The position numbers were made by a program, and so were the translations under genes. 64,000 nt of DNA, taken from the NCBI GenBank assembly GCA_022494885.1, contig JAGVSM010000972.1:1-64000 (forward strand), read 5' to 3'. The stretch's first letter is position 1, and each line of letters starts with the position of its first letter. The notes beneath the pieces are model-generated. The model saw only the letters and a program-made list of their open reading frames with translations, was not told the DNA's origin and did no database searches. This document shows, piece after piece, positions 1-10,570 of this stretch. The stretch comes from Micrasema longulum. Lineage: Eukaryota > Arthropoda > Insecta > Trichoptera > Brachycentridae.

Positions 1-1266
1 AAATTGTGGACTGGCTGCTTTCTTCATAACTAAGTTCAATTATTGTTTTAAGTAATGTTTAAGGTCGCAATAATATTCTCAAATAAAACCATTATGTTGG
101 GTATTACATTTTTGTATTTATTTAACGTTAAATCATCAGTGTGATCATGTATGAAGCATAGTGTAGTCGCAAGGGAAAAATAAAAATTAAATTATTAACC
201 ACTCTATAGGGGGTAGAGAAGATTCAAAATAGCACCCCAGGGAGTCCTACTTTATTCAAAACCATTATCTTATTCTAAGTAACCGTGTTTTCAATTCTAT
301 TTGTTGTAATTTATATACAGCCTTTAACTGGGAGGGCGGATCATCAGTGGCAGGGCGATGGGGGACCTCAATGCCTTTCAATTTAACCTCCATGAATGTT
401 TAGCGACATTCAGTCGTTTGAAAGTTATTCAGATTTTTAAGAATTTTTGTATTAAAAATCCGATTTTAGGCTGGATGTTCCAAATGTAGCCAAACTATTA
501 AGTCAACGATAGTTTTTTTTTTCACAAGTATTTTAGTAGTAGGTTTTTTATTCTACTATACAGTTTTGAGTCGTTATTTGATTTGATTCCAAATAAAAAA
601 TAATATTTTCCGAAAAATATGCAAACTTAATTTTTCAACTAACTTATAAGGCCTTTAAAAAAAATTACACAGAAAATTTTTCTACATCCTATTTTAAAAA
701 CTACTCTTATTTATGGAGAAGATGCCCTGAAATTAAGTATTAACACTAGAACAACGTGTTAGCTTCTGTCCATACATTTTCCTGCCGACTCATTAATTTG
801 CAAATAATTTGAGTTTTTTAGGAATATTTTTGCTAACCTATCTCTACGCGCGGCTGTCTGGTTCCCCCATGACTTTTAAACAGCTTCGGATAGATAGTGG
901 GCTTAAGAATTCTTTCAATGTAATTTTTTCAAGCCTGGTTATTATTGTGTTGTAATTTATAAATTAAATAATTCCTGGGGTGCAAGACAAAAAATTGCCT
1001 AAACACCATTAACATATTAATTCGTGGACGCGCTCTACAGAGTAAACAAACAGTTATATTCTACTCCCACAAAAAATAAAGCTGATCCACACAAACAATA
1101 GAGGCGAATTATTTTTATAAATAACAATTTTTCTAAACCATTATCTAATTTCCTACCATCAAACATTAAACCTGCATTCTGTGCACCTAAAAATCACAAA
1201 GAAAAGTCTCTTAATATAATATAATAAATCTGGCATAAACCAATTGAATGATTATTTTATTAACAA
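1..1266. other. unassigned AT-rich DNA
   Basis: I see no convincing gene, RNA gene or recognisable mobile element here. Stop codons are frequent in all frames, and the few GC-richer spots (about 330-380 and 845-890) match nothing else in the window. Confidence 0.5.
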
Positions 1267-2013
1267 CAAGTGGACCCGACAGACGTTGTCCTGCCCGAAC
1301 GTTGGCTTGCCTGCTATTTATTACCTTGGAAAAATACATTTTATTGATAATTAGGTACCTAGGTACTTGTTTGTGATTAAATTCCAAAACTAAAAATTGT
1401 TAATATTCAAATAATATTGAATTTGAGTAGGTACCGAGGATTTTGTTTATGGTTGAATTCCAAAACATAAAATAAATATTTTTTCAAATATGGATTTTTT
1501 TTGCAAACGTCAAACTCCGGTCTTCTCACCAACATAGGGGTGTACTTATATAGGAATACGATTTAAATAAATGTTTTGAATTAAATGTTGTTTCAGTACT
1601 ACCAAAAATAAATAAATGAGTAGAAATTATGAGGAATTTAAAGAAAGAATCTGATTGAGATCCACAAAAAACTAATGTTATTTGTAAACATTTAAATGTT
1701 ATTGTTGTAATGTTGTTGTTTTTTGTGTTTAAAAAAAAAACTAATTTTTTATATACAAAAAAACAACAACTTTTTACATTTTACATTTTTTTGCAAATGC
1801 ATTCTCTTTGAATGCAACCCTGGTAAATTGGTGAATAAAACATTTATGGTCCTAACTTTTTTTTTACACATTCGATTGAAGATTTTAATATCTACGAATA
1901 CGCACAGTGCAAAGATCTATATTTATCTGAAAACCGCACGTAAATCGGTTAAGCCGTTTAGGAGGAGTACGGTGACATCACATGTACAGAGAAATTATAT
2001 ATATATATAAAGA
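1267..2013 (-). mobile_element. non-autonomous Helitron, copy 1
   Basis: Read on the minus strand, this starts at 2013 with TCTTTATATATA directly after an A, as Helitron 5' ends do. It ends near 1267 with a GC-rich segment containing GACAACGTCTGTCGGGTCC and then CTTG, a one-base change from the expected CTAG. GGAC and GTCC can pair as the 3' hairpin. Just inside the 5' end is the block around AACGGCTTAACCGATTTACG, like the start of other insect Helitrons. A second copy lies in the opposite orientation at 50560-51248. There is no Rep/helicase frame, so it could move only with enzymes made elsewhere. The open frame at 1723-2010 is chance. Confidence 0.8.
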
Positions 2014-2639
2014 TTAACATCGTTGGACTACCCTTTATTAGTTCAATAACTCCACATAACAATCAGATGTCAAACAATCTTATTTTTCACATTCAAATAA
2101 AAAAATGCCGAACATCCGGATAGTGCCGGTAAATTGTATGCACCCTACCCCAGTAAACGATTTTAAGGTTTGATGGTACTCAAACGTAACAGCTCTGCTA
2201 TTGGTTATTCAAACCCTTTGAATTTTGATGTTCAATGCACGCTATATCTACCCGTAAAAGTCATCAGTAGTTATCGGCTTATATTACGGAGCCATAGTGC
2301 GCCCTTCGGAAGTTAACCGTAACCAGTAACCAATAACCGATAACTATCGAACGGTTGACCACTGAAGCGGTAAACTCAAAGCAGCAAAGACCGGTGATTG
2401 GGTGTAGTGATGCGAATAACGAATCGATAAAATTATCGATAATTATTCACCAGTTATAAAATATCCGATTTAACTGAAACAAAACAAAAAGATTCAACTA
2501 ATAAAAAAAAAGTCTAAATATTTGTAGGCAAGTAATATATTCCACTCCCCAGGAAGCTATCAAGATTGACATTATATTTTATTACAACGGGTATGATAAA
2601 TGTTTTTAAGAAGAGAAAATGAAAGGTGAGGCATTTTTA
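2014..2639. other. unassigned, with AACCGATAAC-like clusters
   Basis: No gene is seen. From about 2315 to 2350 short variants of AACCGTAACC, AACCAATAACC and ATAACTATCG cluster, and 2423-2445 holds the palindromic ATCGATAAAATTATCGAT. These are not a regular array. Confidence 0.4.
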
Positions 2640-2860
2640 AAGCTTATGACTTATCGTTAGCTGGTTAACGTCACTTAACATATTGTATAATATTTACCAC
2701 ACTGCCTAAGTTAAGAAGTCCAAACATATTAAATGATGAATGTAAGAATGAAACATAGGAATATTTGTGAAAACTTATCACACAAGTCAATGACAGGTCA
2801 TAAGCCCTGTAAATGCTTAGAATTTTATATTCTCTTCCTAAAAATTTTTTTCGTCCCTTT
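2640..2860. repeat. dispersed repeat R-A, two pieces head to head
   Basis: The left piece (2640-2730) reads like 4430-4510 and 7430-7500, with AAAGCTTATGACTTAT followed by a CACTTAACATATTGTATAA-type block. The right piece (2775-2860) is in the other orientation and carries GTCATAAGCCCTGTAAATGC, shared with 34.2, 38.1, 39.0 and 43.9 kb. The family has no coding capacity and I cannot classify it. Confidence 0.6.
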
Positions 2861-3054
2861 TTTTACATTTAACAGATTTTTTGTGTCCGGGCGGATAGAA
2901 AATACGGTCATGTGAGTAACAATGAACCAAAATCTGAGACGAGTGTTTTTGACTCGACAGCTACTCTGACAGGGTTGACGTGAAATAATTATTTTATAAA
3001 TGGTTTAAGACCGTTATTTTTTACTGTCCCTAGACTTAGATTCTTCTTGGGTTA

Positions 3055-3375
3055 TCTTCGATCACTGGACTACGCAGTTTTTATCAGGTCATGGTAAATT
3101 TAATAAAAAAAATATTAGTTTTTAATATTGTTGACTCTCCTTCGTGCTGCTGCGGATATCCGAACCAATCCTCTGAACACATCCTGTGGTCATGTCCCTT
3201 TTCCTTTCTCTATGATTACCAAGTGGAGCTTCTTGCTACTATCCGTGGCCCTGTTATAGGTCCTGTCGGATATACAGATCTGGTGATTTCCAAAAATAAT
3301 TTCAAGGTTTTTAAAAAGTATTGTTATCATTTCGGTGAATTGATCATGTCCAATCAATTTAATCATAGTCAGTGA
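3055..3375 (+). pseudogene. R1/LOA-like LINE, ORF2 C-terminal relic
   Basis: The last part of a non-LTR retrotransposon polyprotein. It opens with a TQFLSGHG-type stretch at 3069-3092 and then needs a frameshift to continue as a frame with CCCG, HILW and SCPF. This is the cysteine/histidine knuckle found at the ORF2 C-terminus of R1, LOA and I clade elements. Everything 5' of it (reverse transcriptase, RNase H) is missing, as expected from 5' truncation. The related element at 19505-20462 keeps the same knuckle behind an RNase H domain. Clade placement is inferred from the motif order only. Confidence 0.65.
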
Positions 3376-3399
3376 AGAATTCACTTTCCTCTCTTCTCA

Positions 3400-3825
3400 A
3401 TCCAATGAAGTACATATGATGTACTTCTGGATAACTTTCTTTAAGCACAAAGATGCTAAGGCTACCAGATTTTAGAGAACTTCTTCAAGCAGCTTTTTTT
3501 GTTTGACAACGAGCAAATTTTCCGTGTATGTGGGCACCCCCAAGGAGACTTATGTCCTCAGATGCAGTGTGCGGTATGTAGTGGGCAAGCTGTCCCTAAA
3601 CTGGTTAAATCTAATTAAGTGCACACCGTGTATGTACTTCTGGATTACCTAGCACATGTTTAAACTACCTGATTACAGAGAGCTTCTTCAGGCAGTTTTT
3701 TTCATTCAGCAACGAGATGTTTTTTAGGTGTATGTGGGTACAACCCAGGAAACTTATGTTCGGTGGGCGGTTTGTGGTAGGCAAGCTGTCCCTAGATTGG
3801 TACCAGATCAACTTATGTCCATGTA
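3400..3825 (+). repeat. about 210-bp unit in two diverged direct copies
   Basis: The first unit (about 3405-3625) and second (about 3630-3825) share, in order, ACTTCTGGAT, AGAGAACTTCTTCA-like, CAACGAGCAA/CAACGAGATG, GTGTATGTGGG, GAAACTTATG-like and GGCAAGCTGTCCCTA. They follow the LINE relic directly, so they may be its duplicated 3' untranslated region. A third copy lies antisense at about 10370-10570, which shows that the unit is mobile. Confidence 0.75.
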
Positions 3826-3921
3826 GTATATGATCAAAGTACGCTGTAGTGTTATATTCACCATAGTGTGGGACTGAGCCGCATGCAACGTTATCTTTTC
3901 CATATCCTTGAAAATATCTTG

Positions 3922-4164
3922 AGCTAGGGTTTCCTAGGACAGCGGTGCCCGTATTTTAACGGCCGTAGTAAACGGTGATGCGGTGGATAACCATCGTAAC
4001 GGTGACTAGAGAGTGGTTTCCTAAGAAAAGGGTGTTATCAACACCATTTAACACCGTTTCCTTAGAAAACCACTCTCTAGTCGACGTTACGACGGCTATC
4101 CACCGCATCACCGTTCACTACGGCCGTTAAGATACGGGCACCGCTGTCCTAGGAAACCCTAGCT
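3922..4164. mobile_element. 240-bp foldback (MITE-like) element, copy 1
   Basis: Almost the whole segment is one inverted repeat. The left arm begins AGCTAGGGTTTCCTAGGACA and the right arm ends with its complement, CTAGGAAACCCTAGCT. The arms are about 115 bases and meet at about 4040 near GTTATCAACACC. They are GC-rich compared with the surroundings, share CGGCCGTAGT and GGTGATGCGGTGGATA, and differ by only a few bases. There is no coding frame. The same element is at 6809-7046. I see no clear target duplication, so the superfamily is open. Confidence 0.85.
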
Positions 4165-4324
4165 TTAGAAACGAAATATTATTCGATTGTTGTAACTGGT
4201 TATTTACGTCACTAATTTGATGAGTGCGCTTTACGATTTTGTAAGAACGTTCGCATTTGCAACCAATATATTATTAATTTGAATTAATATTGACAAACCC
4301 TTTTGTTCGCCTGGTTACTACAAC

Positions 4325-4390
4325 GAACCACTAGGTTAGCGCATTTGCCTATCGTTCAAGTGCTCTAGGTTTCGAATCTTGACCAAAGTT
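4325..4390 (+). repeat. tRNA-like SINE head, fragment
   Basis: CACTAGGTTAGCGCATTTGCC followed after about 20 bases by GGTTTCGAATCTT resembles the A-box and B-box region of SINE family 2. The body is absent. A still weaker head-like piece with TCGCGGACTAA and AAGTTCGTACC lies at about 4740-4795. Confidence 0.4.
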
Positions 4391-4429
4391 TATGTTTTCA
4401 AATGTAAATGTATTTTGAATTCAAACATT

Positions 4430-4640
4430 TTAAAAGCTTATAACTTATTTAATTTAACAGGCCACTTTACACTTAGTGTAACATTTTTCATTCTGCCTAT
4501 GTTTGAACTTCTGTATTTTTTCAATTCCTCCAAACTGTTCATTTTTGAAAGTTAAAGTGCTGTTACCTTTATTGATGCAGTCGGTGTAATCGTTAAAACT
4601 CCGTAGGGAGTAAAATCTATTCTTTGTTTACAAACATTTA
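4430..4640 (+). repeat. dispersed repeat R-A
   Basis: This matches 2640-2730 and 7430-7620: AAAGCTTATAACTTAT, then CACTTTACACTTAGTGTAACA, TCTGCCTATG and CCTTTATTGATGCAGTCGG. It is non-coding and unclassified. Confidence 0.6.
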
Positions 4641-5044
4641 AACGACCTCTCAGAATGTTTTTAATAAAAAAAATACTAATATATACTGTGAAATAAAACT
4701 GATCCAAAAAAAAAATTAAAAATTGAACCGGGTTTTGGTCCCGGGGCTAGCGTCGCGGACTAATAAATAAGAGGTCTTAAGTTCGTACCAAACTAAATCA
4801 GAACTCAATTAATCTCTGCAAGCATGAATGAACAATTTAGATGAAAAATTTTTTTAGAAAAAAACGACAAAATAAAATATATCCAAATTTTCAATTTTTT
4901 TTTTATTTTCCATATAAATTCACACGTTAACACATGAAACCGTTACATAATTCAAACCAAATTTAATCCTTCTAAAAGTTTTGCGTTTACTGCCAATTAG
5001 TTGATATTTTTTCATGTTCTTAAAGGAATCAACAACAATAACAA

Positions 5045-5530
5045 TCACGCCATCACGCCGTAGGCAGAGAAGATAAAACGCCATATCACTCTGTCTTTGC
5101 ATACATACCTCGCTTCCTCTACATTCATACATCCTCTCATACACGTACACCGATTATTCCTACTCTTGACATGTCCATCTTCAAGTATTTGATGGACTTG
5201 ATCGTGCCATGTCTTTCTCGATCTACCTCGTTTTCTGCGTCCATCAACATTCGCATCTAAGATCCTTTTAGCCGTTATTTCGCTGTCCATTTGCTCTACA
5301 TCTCCAAACCAACGCAGCACCCCTTTCTTGATTTTGTCGATAATGCATGTCTCAGTCTTGCATTGTTCAGGGATCTTGACATTTGTGCACCTATCAGATA
5401 CAACTTTTTACCACACATTTACCTGGGGGATCACATTTCGACAGCATTCAACTTACTGCTCCTGCTTTGCTCCCATACATACATTAGAGTTGGCACTAGA
5501 ACTCCATTGTGAACTGCTAGTTTTGCCTCC
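5045..5530 (-). pseudogene. RTE-like LINE, ORF C-terminal relic
   Basis: On the minus strand the frame from 5320 to 5045 reads LRWFGDVEQMD, then GRRKRGRSRKTWHDQ, then MNVEEARYV. This is the conserved tail of RTE-type endonuclease/reverse transcriptase proteins (LRWFGHV, then GR..RGRP.K.W.D). Sequence at 5321-5530 continues the same element upstream in broken frames and aligns with 52505-52750. The element lacks its catalytic domains. Another copy of the family is at 52245-52940. Confidence 0.8.
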
Positions 5531-5650
5531 TGGGATAAATATTTGTTTGCAAAAGGACTCATATGATACTATTATGCATTTACATATAACACTTTTAAAA
5601 ATATATAGGACTTCAGGAAAAGAATATAAATAGCCGGTACCGTGTCGTAT

Positions 5651-5850
5651 GACGGCCTCCGTGGTGTAGTGGTTAAGACGCTTGACTCACGCACGGAAGG
5701 TTTCGAGTTCGATTCCCGTTGAGAACGCGGAAATTAAAAATGTGATTTTTCTCAAGCCTGGGTGTTTTGTGATGTAATTCCCCACTGTTATTGGGCGTTC
5801 TGGCCTGTTGTGATGCAAAAATAAAAAAATAAAAAATAAAATAAAATAAA
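5651..5850 (+). mobile_element. SINE family 1, complete-looking copy
   Basis: The tRNA-like head has an A box TGGTGTAGTGG at 5662-5672 and a B box GTTCGATTCC at 5707-5716. A body of about 90 bases follows, with CTCAAGCCTGG and GGCCTGTTGTGATGC, then a tail of ATAAAA and AAATA runs from 5815. The promoter boxes place it as an RNA polymerase III SINE. It is not a tRNA gene, because the head is not followed by a mature acceptor stem. Antisense copies are at 46955-47128 and 42115-42262. Confidence 0.85.
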
Positions 5851-6194
5851 GTATTATGCCACTATGAACGATGAGGTTAACATTATTTTATTTACAACTC
5901 GTTGAAAATAGCCTCGCAAATTGAAAATTTTGGTAAATCGTTAGAACGCAAATAAAAAAATAAAAAATGGCGTGTCCTATTGGTTGATCTCTGTTTTCTT
6001 CGGAGCATAGTGATACCTTCCCAGGCGAGGTAGTGTTATTTATCCGGAAGTAATGTGCGATGACGTACGTATAAATAGAGGTACATAATCCGCAGTGATG
6101 GGAATCCTAAAAGCCATCTCCATATTTCTACTGAAATCCAACGAGGAAAAGATTCAAGGCATGGGAAGGACGGATATAGACGTGCATTCTTCAG

Positions 6195-6700
6195 AAGTCC
6201 GTAACTGGCAATTTTTTTATTTTATTATTTTTTTATTTATCAATAAAACATATAAGACATGAATATCATGATATTATATTCCCAGGAGTTGTACGAGAAA
6301 ACTCATTTGGGACGGTACATAAAAAAAAAGAACATTTCTTGTAACAATACATAGTATACATTTAAACAATAAAAATTTAAAACAAATTTTAACAATCTAT
6401 GAACTTAATATTAAAAAAGGAAAGAAAACATTTAAACAATCTGTGAACTTAATATTAAAGAAGAAAATAAAAACATTCAAACAATCTGTGAACTTAATAT
6501 TAAAAAAGAAAAGAAAAACATTTAAACATTCTGTGAAATTAATATTAAAAAAGAAAATAAAAACATTTAAACATTCTGTGAACTTAATATTAAAAAAAGA
6601 AAAGAAAAACATTTAAACCTAAAACACAATATATAGACTATTCACAGAAACTGAGCTAAAAACTATCACTTTCAAAAAGATTCAAGAAATAGGTCTTCAT
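6195..6700 (-). mobile_element. LINE 3' end with internal minisatellite
   Basis: The plus-strand start is T-rich (complement of an AATAAA-type tail). Then come ATAAAACATATAAGACA, CATTTGGGACGGTACATAAAA and ACAATACATAGTAT, which match the LINE end at 58455-58700. No certain protein tail survives. Between 6401 and 6620 it carries a 45-base tandem repeat that is absent from the 58.5-kb copy. Confidence 0.6.
6401..6620. repeat. 45-bp minisatellite, 5 units
   Basis: Units begin with GAACTTAATATTAAA (GAAATT in unit 4) at 6401, 6445, 6490, 6535 and 6580, a period of 44-45 bases. Each contains an AAACATTTAAAC-like segment and TCTGTG. The repeat produces the spurious phenylalanine/asparagine-rich frame on the minus strand. 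Confidence 0.9.
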
Positions 6701-6808
6701 TTCTGGTCTTTGAGATTTACCACTCGACATTTCTGTTTACAATGTTTAACCTTTAACACGTTGTGCGAAAAAACTCCCTTGAAAGACTGTGTGGTACCCT
6801 CAGGTTAT

Positions 6809-7046
6809 CTAGGGTTTCCTAGGACAGCGGTGCCCGTATTTTAACGGCCGTAGTAAACGGTGATGCGGTAGATAGCCGTCGTAACGGTGACTAGAGTGTG
6901 GTTTCTAGGAAAACGGTGTTATCAACACCATTTAACACCGTTTCCCTAGGAAACCACTCTCGAGTCGACGTTACGACGGCTGTCCACCGCATCACCGTTC
7001 ACTACGGCCGTTAAGGTGCGGGCACCGCTGTCCTAGGAAACCCTAG
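6809..7046. mobile_element. 240-bp foldback element, copy 2
   Basis: Same element as 3922-4164, with near-perfect arms from CTAGGGTTTCCTAGGACAGC to its complement and the same GTTATCAACACC centre. It is also flanked by a short outer inverted repeat, CCTCAGGTTA at 6798-6807 and TAACCTGAGG at 7070-7079, that copy 1 lacks. This may be a piece of a larger element or an insertion into a small palindrome. Confidence 0.85.
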
Positions 7047-7349
7047 CTTTACCTTATGTAAACTTACGGTAACCTGAGGTTTAGAAATGATCACCTGATA
7101 ATCACTGTCTCTTTTATTTTACATACTAAAATCTAAAATAACACGTGTGTCTCGCTTGGCTTTGGTCTTGGGCGATAGTTTGTGGGCATAAATTCCCATC
7201 ATACCTAAAAGAAAAGTGGTATTATTCATGATAGTTACTTAAATATAAATTAATGAAGATCAATGTGCTACGCTGCGCCGGTTACATTACGGCAACGGGT
7301 AGATTAAACAATTTGATGTTTTTGTGATTAAGAACTTCTCATGTCTAAT

Positions 7350-7620
7350 TTTATTTAATATATTGTAACATAGATGAAGAAATTTTAAGAGATCGGATTT
7401 AAGAAGTTTAGACATCTGCATCATGGCTTATGACCTGTATTTGGCTGGTTTAAGTTGCCACTTCACACACTGTATAACATTTACCATTTTGCACATCCAT
7501 ATTTTTTTAATTCTTATATCTGTTGATTCTTATAAAATTAAATAGCCGACACCTTTAATGATGCGGATGGGATTTGTCTGACTTAGTTATTTCCCCTACA
7601 TACTATGCAACGCCTGAAAA
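7350..7620 (+). repeat. dispersed repeat R-A, longest copy
   Basis: It runs from the TTGTAACATAGATGAAGAAA block (also near 26.5, 29.07 and 38.94 kb) through GGCTTATGACCTGTATTTGG and CACTGTATAACATTTACCAT to CCTTTAATGATGCGGATGG. This joins pieces found separately elsewhere, so R-A is probably one element of at least 270 bp. Confidence 0.6.
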
Positions 7621-7671
7621 TATTTTTCAATGCTTATTGAACCAGGTGGATTTATAATTTACACCCTGTGT

Positions 7672-7876
7672 ACTTAGGGCACTGCATTAGTACACCAATC
7701 GCAGCGAAAGATAATAAATCTTACGCTTTAGATGCTAGTCAAGAGACTATGAAATATTAAAGCGTTTAATCACCCTTTAAAATAAACATTTCGTATCAAC
7801 CATGCCGGAAAATGAACCTGGGACCTCTTGCATGTTATGCAAACACGCTGACTACTATATCACAAAGCTGACATGA
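7672..7876 (-). mobile_element. SINE family 2, decayed copy
   Basis: Antisense to the SINE. The body block GGGCACTGCATTAGTACACC and the head with ACCATGCCGGAAAATGAACC match 62806-63078. The promoter boxes are mutated, so this is an old copy. Confidence 0.75.
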
Positions 7877-8029
7877 GCAATTTTCTGCATCTGTGTTGTA
7901 ATATGTTCATATTAACAGGTCACTAGAAAGTTTATTCTTGTATTTGTCAACAAATATTGGGACAGACTCAAAATATTAGTGATAAATTCAATTCAGCCCG
8001 ATTTTTCCGTTTTTTTCTATTGCTCCTAA

Positions 8030-9010
8030 AATTACACTGATAACGATTATGATTCAGCAGTAAGGAAAATAAATTCAGAATTAAAAACAGTCTCCAGGTG
8101 GTCTCAAGCAAATAAGCTAAAACTAAATGTAGGACAAACAAAATGTATTATAATAGGTAAGAAACGCTGTTTTAACAGTGATCACAGTGTTGAATAAGAT
8201 GGAGAGGTTCTTGAGAATGTTGAAAGCATAAAATATCTAGGACTTTGAATTAACTCTAAATTAGCTTCTACAAAAAAATGCAGACTATACGAGTAAGAAA
8301 ATCGCAAAGCAGGTATCCCTATTAGGAAGGATAAGGAATAAACTAGACCTTAAATCCTCTCTGCTGATATTTAAGTATTATCGTTCCCCACATTGATTAT
8401 TCCTCCAGTTTTTTATATTTCAGTAATGAAGGAGATCTAAAAAGACTCCAAATAATACCAAACATTGCAATAAGGATAATATTAAGATGTAGGAGACTCA
8501 CAAAAATTAAGAAAATTATTCAACTTCTAGATATTATAGATATTATTACAATTGATCAAAGAATCAAATTCAATGTTGCCAATAAAGTCAACAAAACTTG
8601 AGAAGGAGCAGTTTCAAAATATTTTCAAAACAAACCAAAAAATAATGAATTCTTTTATAATTATGCAACAAGAGGACCTAAAAATACAAGAATAGAAAAA
8701 AATTCAAAAGCAATGTCCGAAAACTGCCTTATGTACAAGGGAATTAAGTTATTTGATAAAACACCAGAAATTTCAAATTAAATATAAAGAGTATGTTTGT
8801 AAAAAAATACATGGTTTATATATTGTAAATAGTGAATATACATAAGTTAATAAAGATGTAAATATTGAACAGTTTGAATATTATAAATTAGGATAGTTAG
8901 TGTGCAATAGTGACAAATAATTTTAGAATGAGTAAAGATGTAAATATTGTGTTGTAAATAAATACTAGACTATGTTTATCAAAGAACTAAATAAAATCAA
9001 TTAAAAAATA
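8030..9010 (+). pseudogene. LINE (jockey/CR1-like), 3' half of RT to 3' end
   Basis: Broken frames spell pieces of a reverse transcriptase. WSQANKLKLNVGQTKCIIIG is at about 8100-8160. IKYLG, which precedes the palm/thumb region, is at about 8230. A C-terminal stretch at 8640-8780 reads YNYATRGPKNTRIEKNSK and then ENCLMYKGIKLFD. An untranslated region follows to ACTAAATAAAATCAATTAAA at about 9005. Several stops and frameshifts make it dead. A shorter copy of the same family is at 36200-36625. Confidence 0.75.
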
Positions 9011-9477
9011 TAAAAAAACAGTGCGTACAGCGTTTTGACGAAAATGCGTTATTTTCTGGGTGGAGGAATCTAAAATAATGTATTCTTTTGTTTTGGTGAT
9101 ATTCTATGGAGAATTTACGCAGGACGCCAAGGAAGTTTTACGGTTACTTTCTGAAATATTCAAAGTGTACAAACTTCATGATTGAGAGATAAAATTTCGT
9201 CCAAATTTGATGGATGAAAGAACGAAACGCCATATTTTTTATTTAAATTCTCATATTTATTGGTATGTAATTTAGTGTAACCTTTCTATATGAAACATTC
9301 AAGTTTATTTTGTATGCGCTTGGTTAAGTTATCACAGGGAAATAGTTTTTTTTTTATATTTGAAGCAATTACTGAGTGGTTATTCATTATATTATTAAAA
9401 TTAAAAAATATGTTTTAAGCCACTATTTATTTTTCAGTAAATAAAAAAAAAATGTTTTTCATTTTGGCATTCCCTGT

Positions 9478-9545
9478 TGGTACCTAATGGTGCATTGGGC
9501 ACTGGTTTGGTACACCAAACGCAGCGAATGTTGATCGTTTTTTGG
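9478..9545 (-). repeat. SINE family 2, 3' fragment
   Basis: AATGGTGCATTGGGCACTGG and TACACCAAACGCAGCG match the 3' body of SINE family 2. The remaining open frame up to 9914 is AT-rich, starts inside this SINE and shows no known motif. I do not call it a gene. Confidence 0.65.
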
Positions 9546-10044
9546 TTAAACGTTTACATTAGATATTACATATTAATACGTAGATTAGCAAAATATAAAA
9601 AAAATCGTAGTGATACTACAGCGTTTGAATATTATAAATATGAATTTTTACTCTTCAAACTGATAGTTGTACACGAAACATATTCGTTTCCAAGACGGTG
9701 TAGTCTGTTGATTGGAAAATTAAAAAATATTTTTAATTCAATTATGACAGGTTTATCACTACTGTTTAAAGCATTTACTTTGTTTTCAAATATTTCAATT
9801 AACGTTTGGAAATATTTTTATTCAACCACTTATTGGCTTTTTTATGTCTTCTGGTTTTTAGATGTACTCTGTACTTTGTCAAGTGAGAAACCGGTAGACA
9901 GTAAAGTTGGTTAATAGCTGTGTGCAAATATTAACTTTGATATATTAACAAATTTTGTTTTAAATGTACCAAATAACGTATCCATATTTCAACACATACT
10001 TACGTATTACATATTTAAACAAAATACTATTTTTTAAATTTGTC

Positions 10045-10320
10045 CGTCTCGCGGTTGAATGATCAGTACGTTTACCTACTATCTAAGAGGTCTCAGATTT
10101 AATGCCCGACATATTTGACGTAAAATATTTATTTGAAAAGGTTGTTTCACACAACTTGGATAGTTTGTACCTGAATTGTGAATTAAAACACCTATCTTAC
10201 CATATAACATGACATCATGTAACAAAAATGATAAAGACACGTTGCGGTTGGTGTACAAACACAGTGCCCTATGCACCGTTAGATATCGTTTTAAATGATG
10301 ATAATTATTTGTGTTAATAT
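10045..10320 (+). mobile_element. SINE family 2, decayed copy
   Basis: The head region with AAGAGGTCTCAGATTTAATGC replaces the usual GTTCGATxCC B box. The body holds CAAAAATGATAAAGACACG, TGGTGTACAAACACAGTGCC and the 3' end AAATGATGATAAT, the GAT-type tail of the family. Confidence 0.75.
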
Positions 10321-10369
10321 TCTATAATACTTTGTGTGAAATTAATAAAAATTCAAGATACACAACCTT

Positions 10370-10570
10370 GCTCACCACGACCGCACACCGCATCTGAGAA
10401 CTTGAGTCTCCTTGACAGTGCCCACATACAATGAAAAATTGCACGTTGTCAAACAAGAAAAGCTGCCAGAGGGAGTTTTCTGTAATGTGGTAGGCTTGGA
10501 ATCTTTATGCTGAAAGAACGTTATTTAGAAGACCATAATATTATGCACTTAATTGAATTGAGGAGAAGGG
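10370..10570 (-). repeat. antisense copy of the 3.4-3.8 kb unit
   Basis: The complement reads GGCAGCTTTTCTTGTTTGAC, CATTGTATGTGGGCAC and CTCAGATGCGGTGTGCGG, matching the unit at 3405-3625. Confidence 0.75.

Noticed and set aside
2315..2350. Telomere-like or satellite array of AACCGTAAC variants
   Set aside because: Units vary in length and sequence and do not match the arthropod TTAGG repeat.
3091..3384. Overlapping frames on both strands
   Set aside because: Only the plus frame carries the Cys/His knuckle. The minus frame is its shadow.
6070..6096. TATAAATA with a downstream CAGT as a core promoter
   Set aside because: Spacing is short for a TATA/initiator pair, and no transcript or frame follows.
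6397..6612. Repetitive 71-codon minus-strand frame
   Set aside because: Produced by the 45-bp minisatellite, whose period is a multiple of three. It lies in a LINE 3' region.
9477..9914. 145-codon plus-strand frame
   Set aside because: It starts inside a SINE fragment and is Phe/Tyr/Lys/Ile-rich with no motif, as expected by chance at this base composition.
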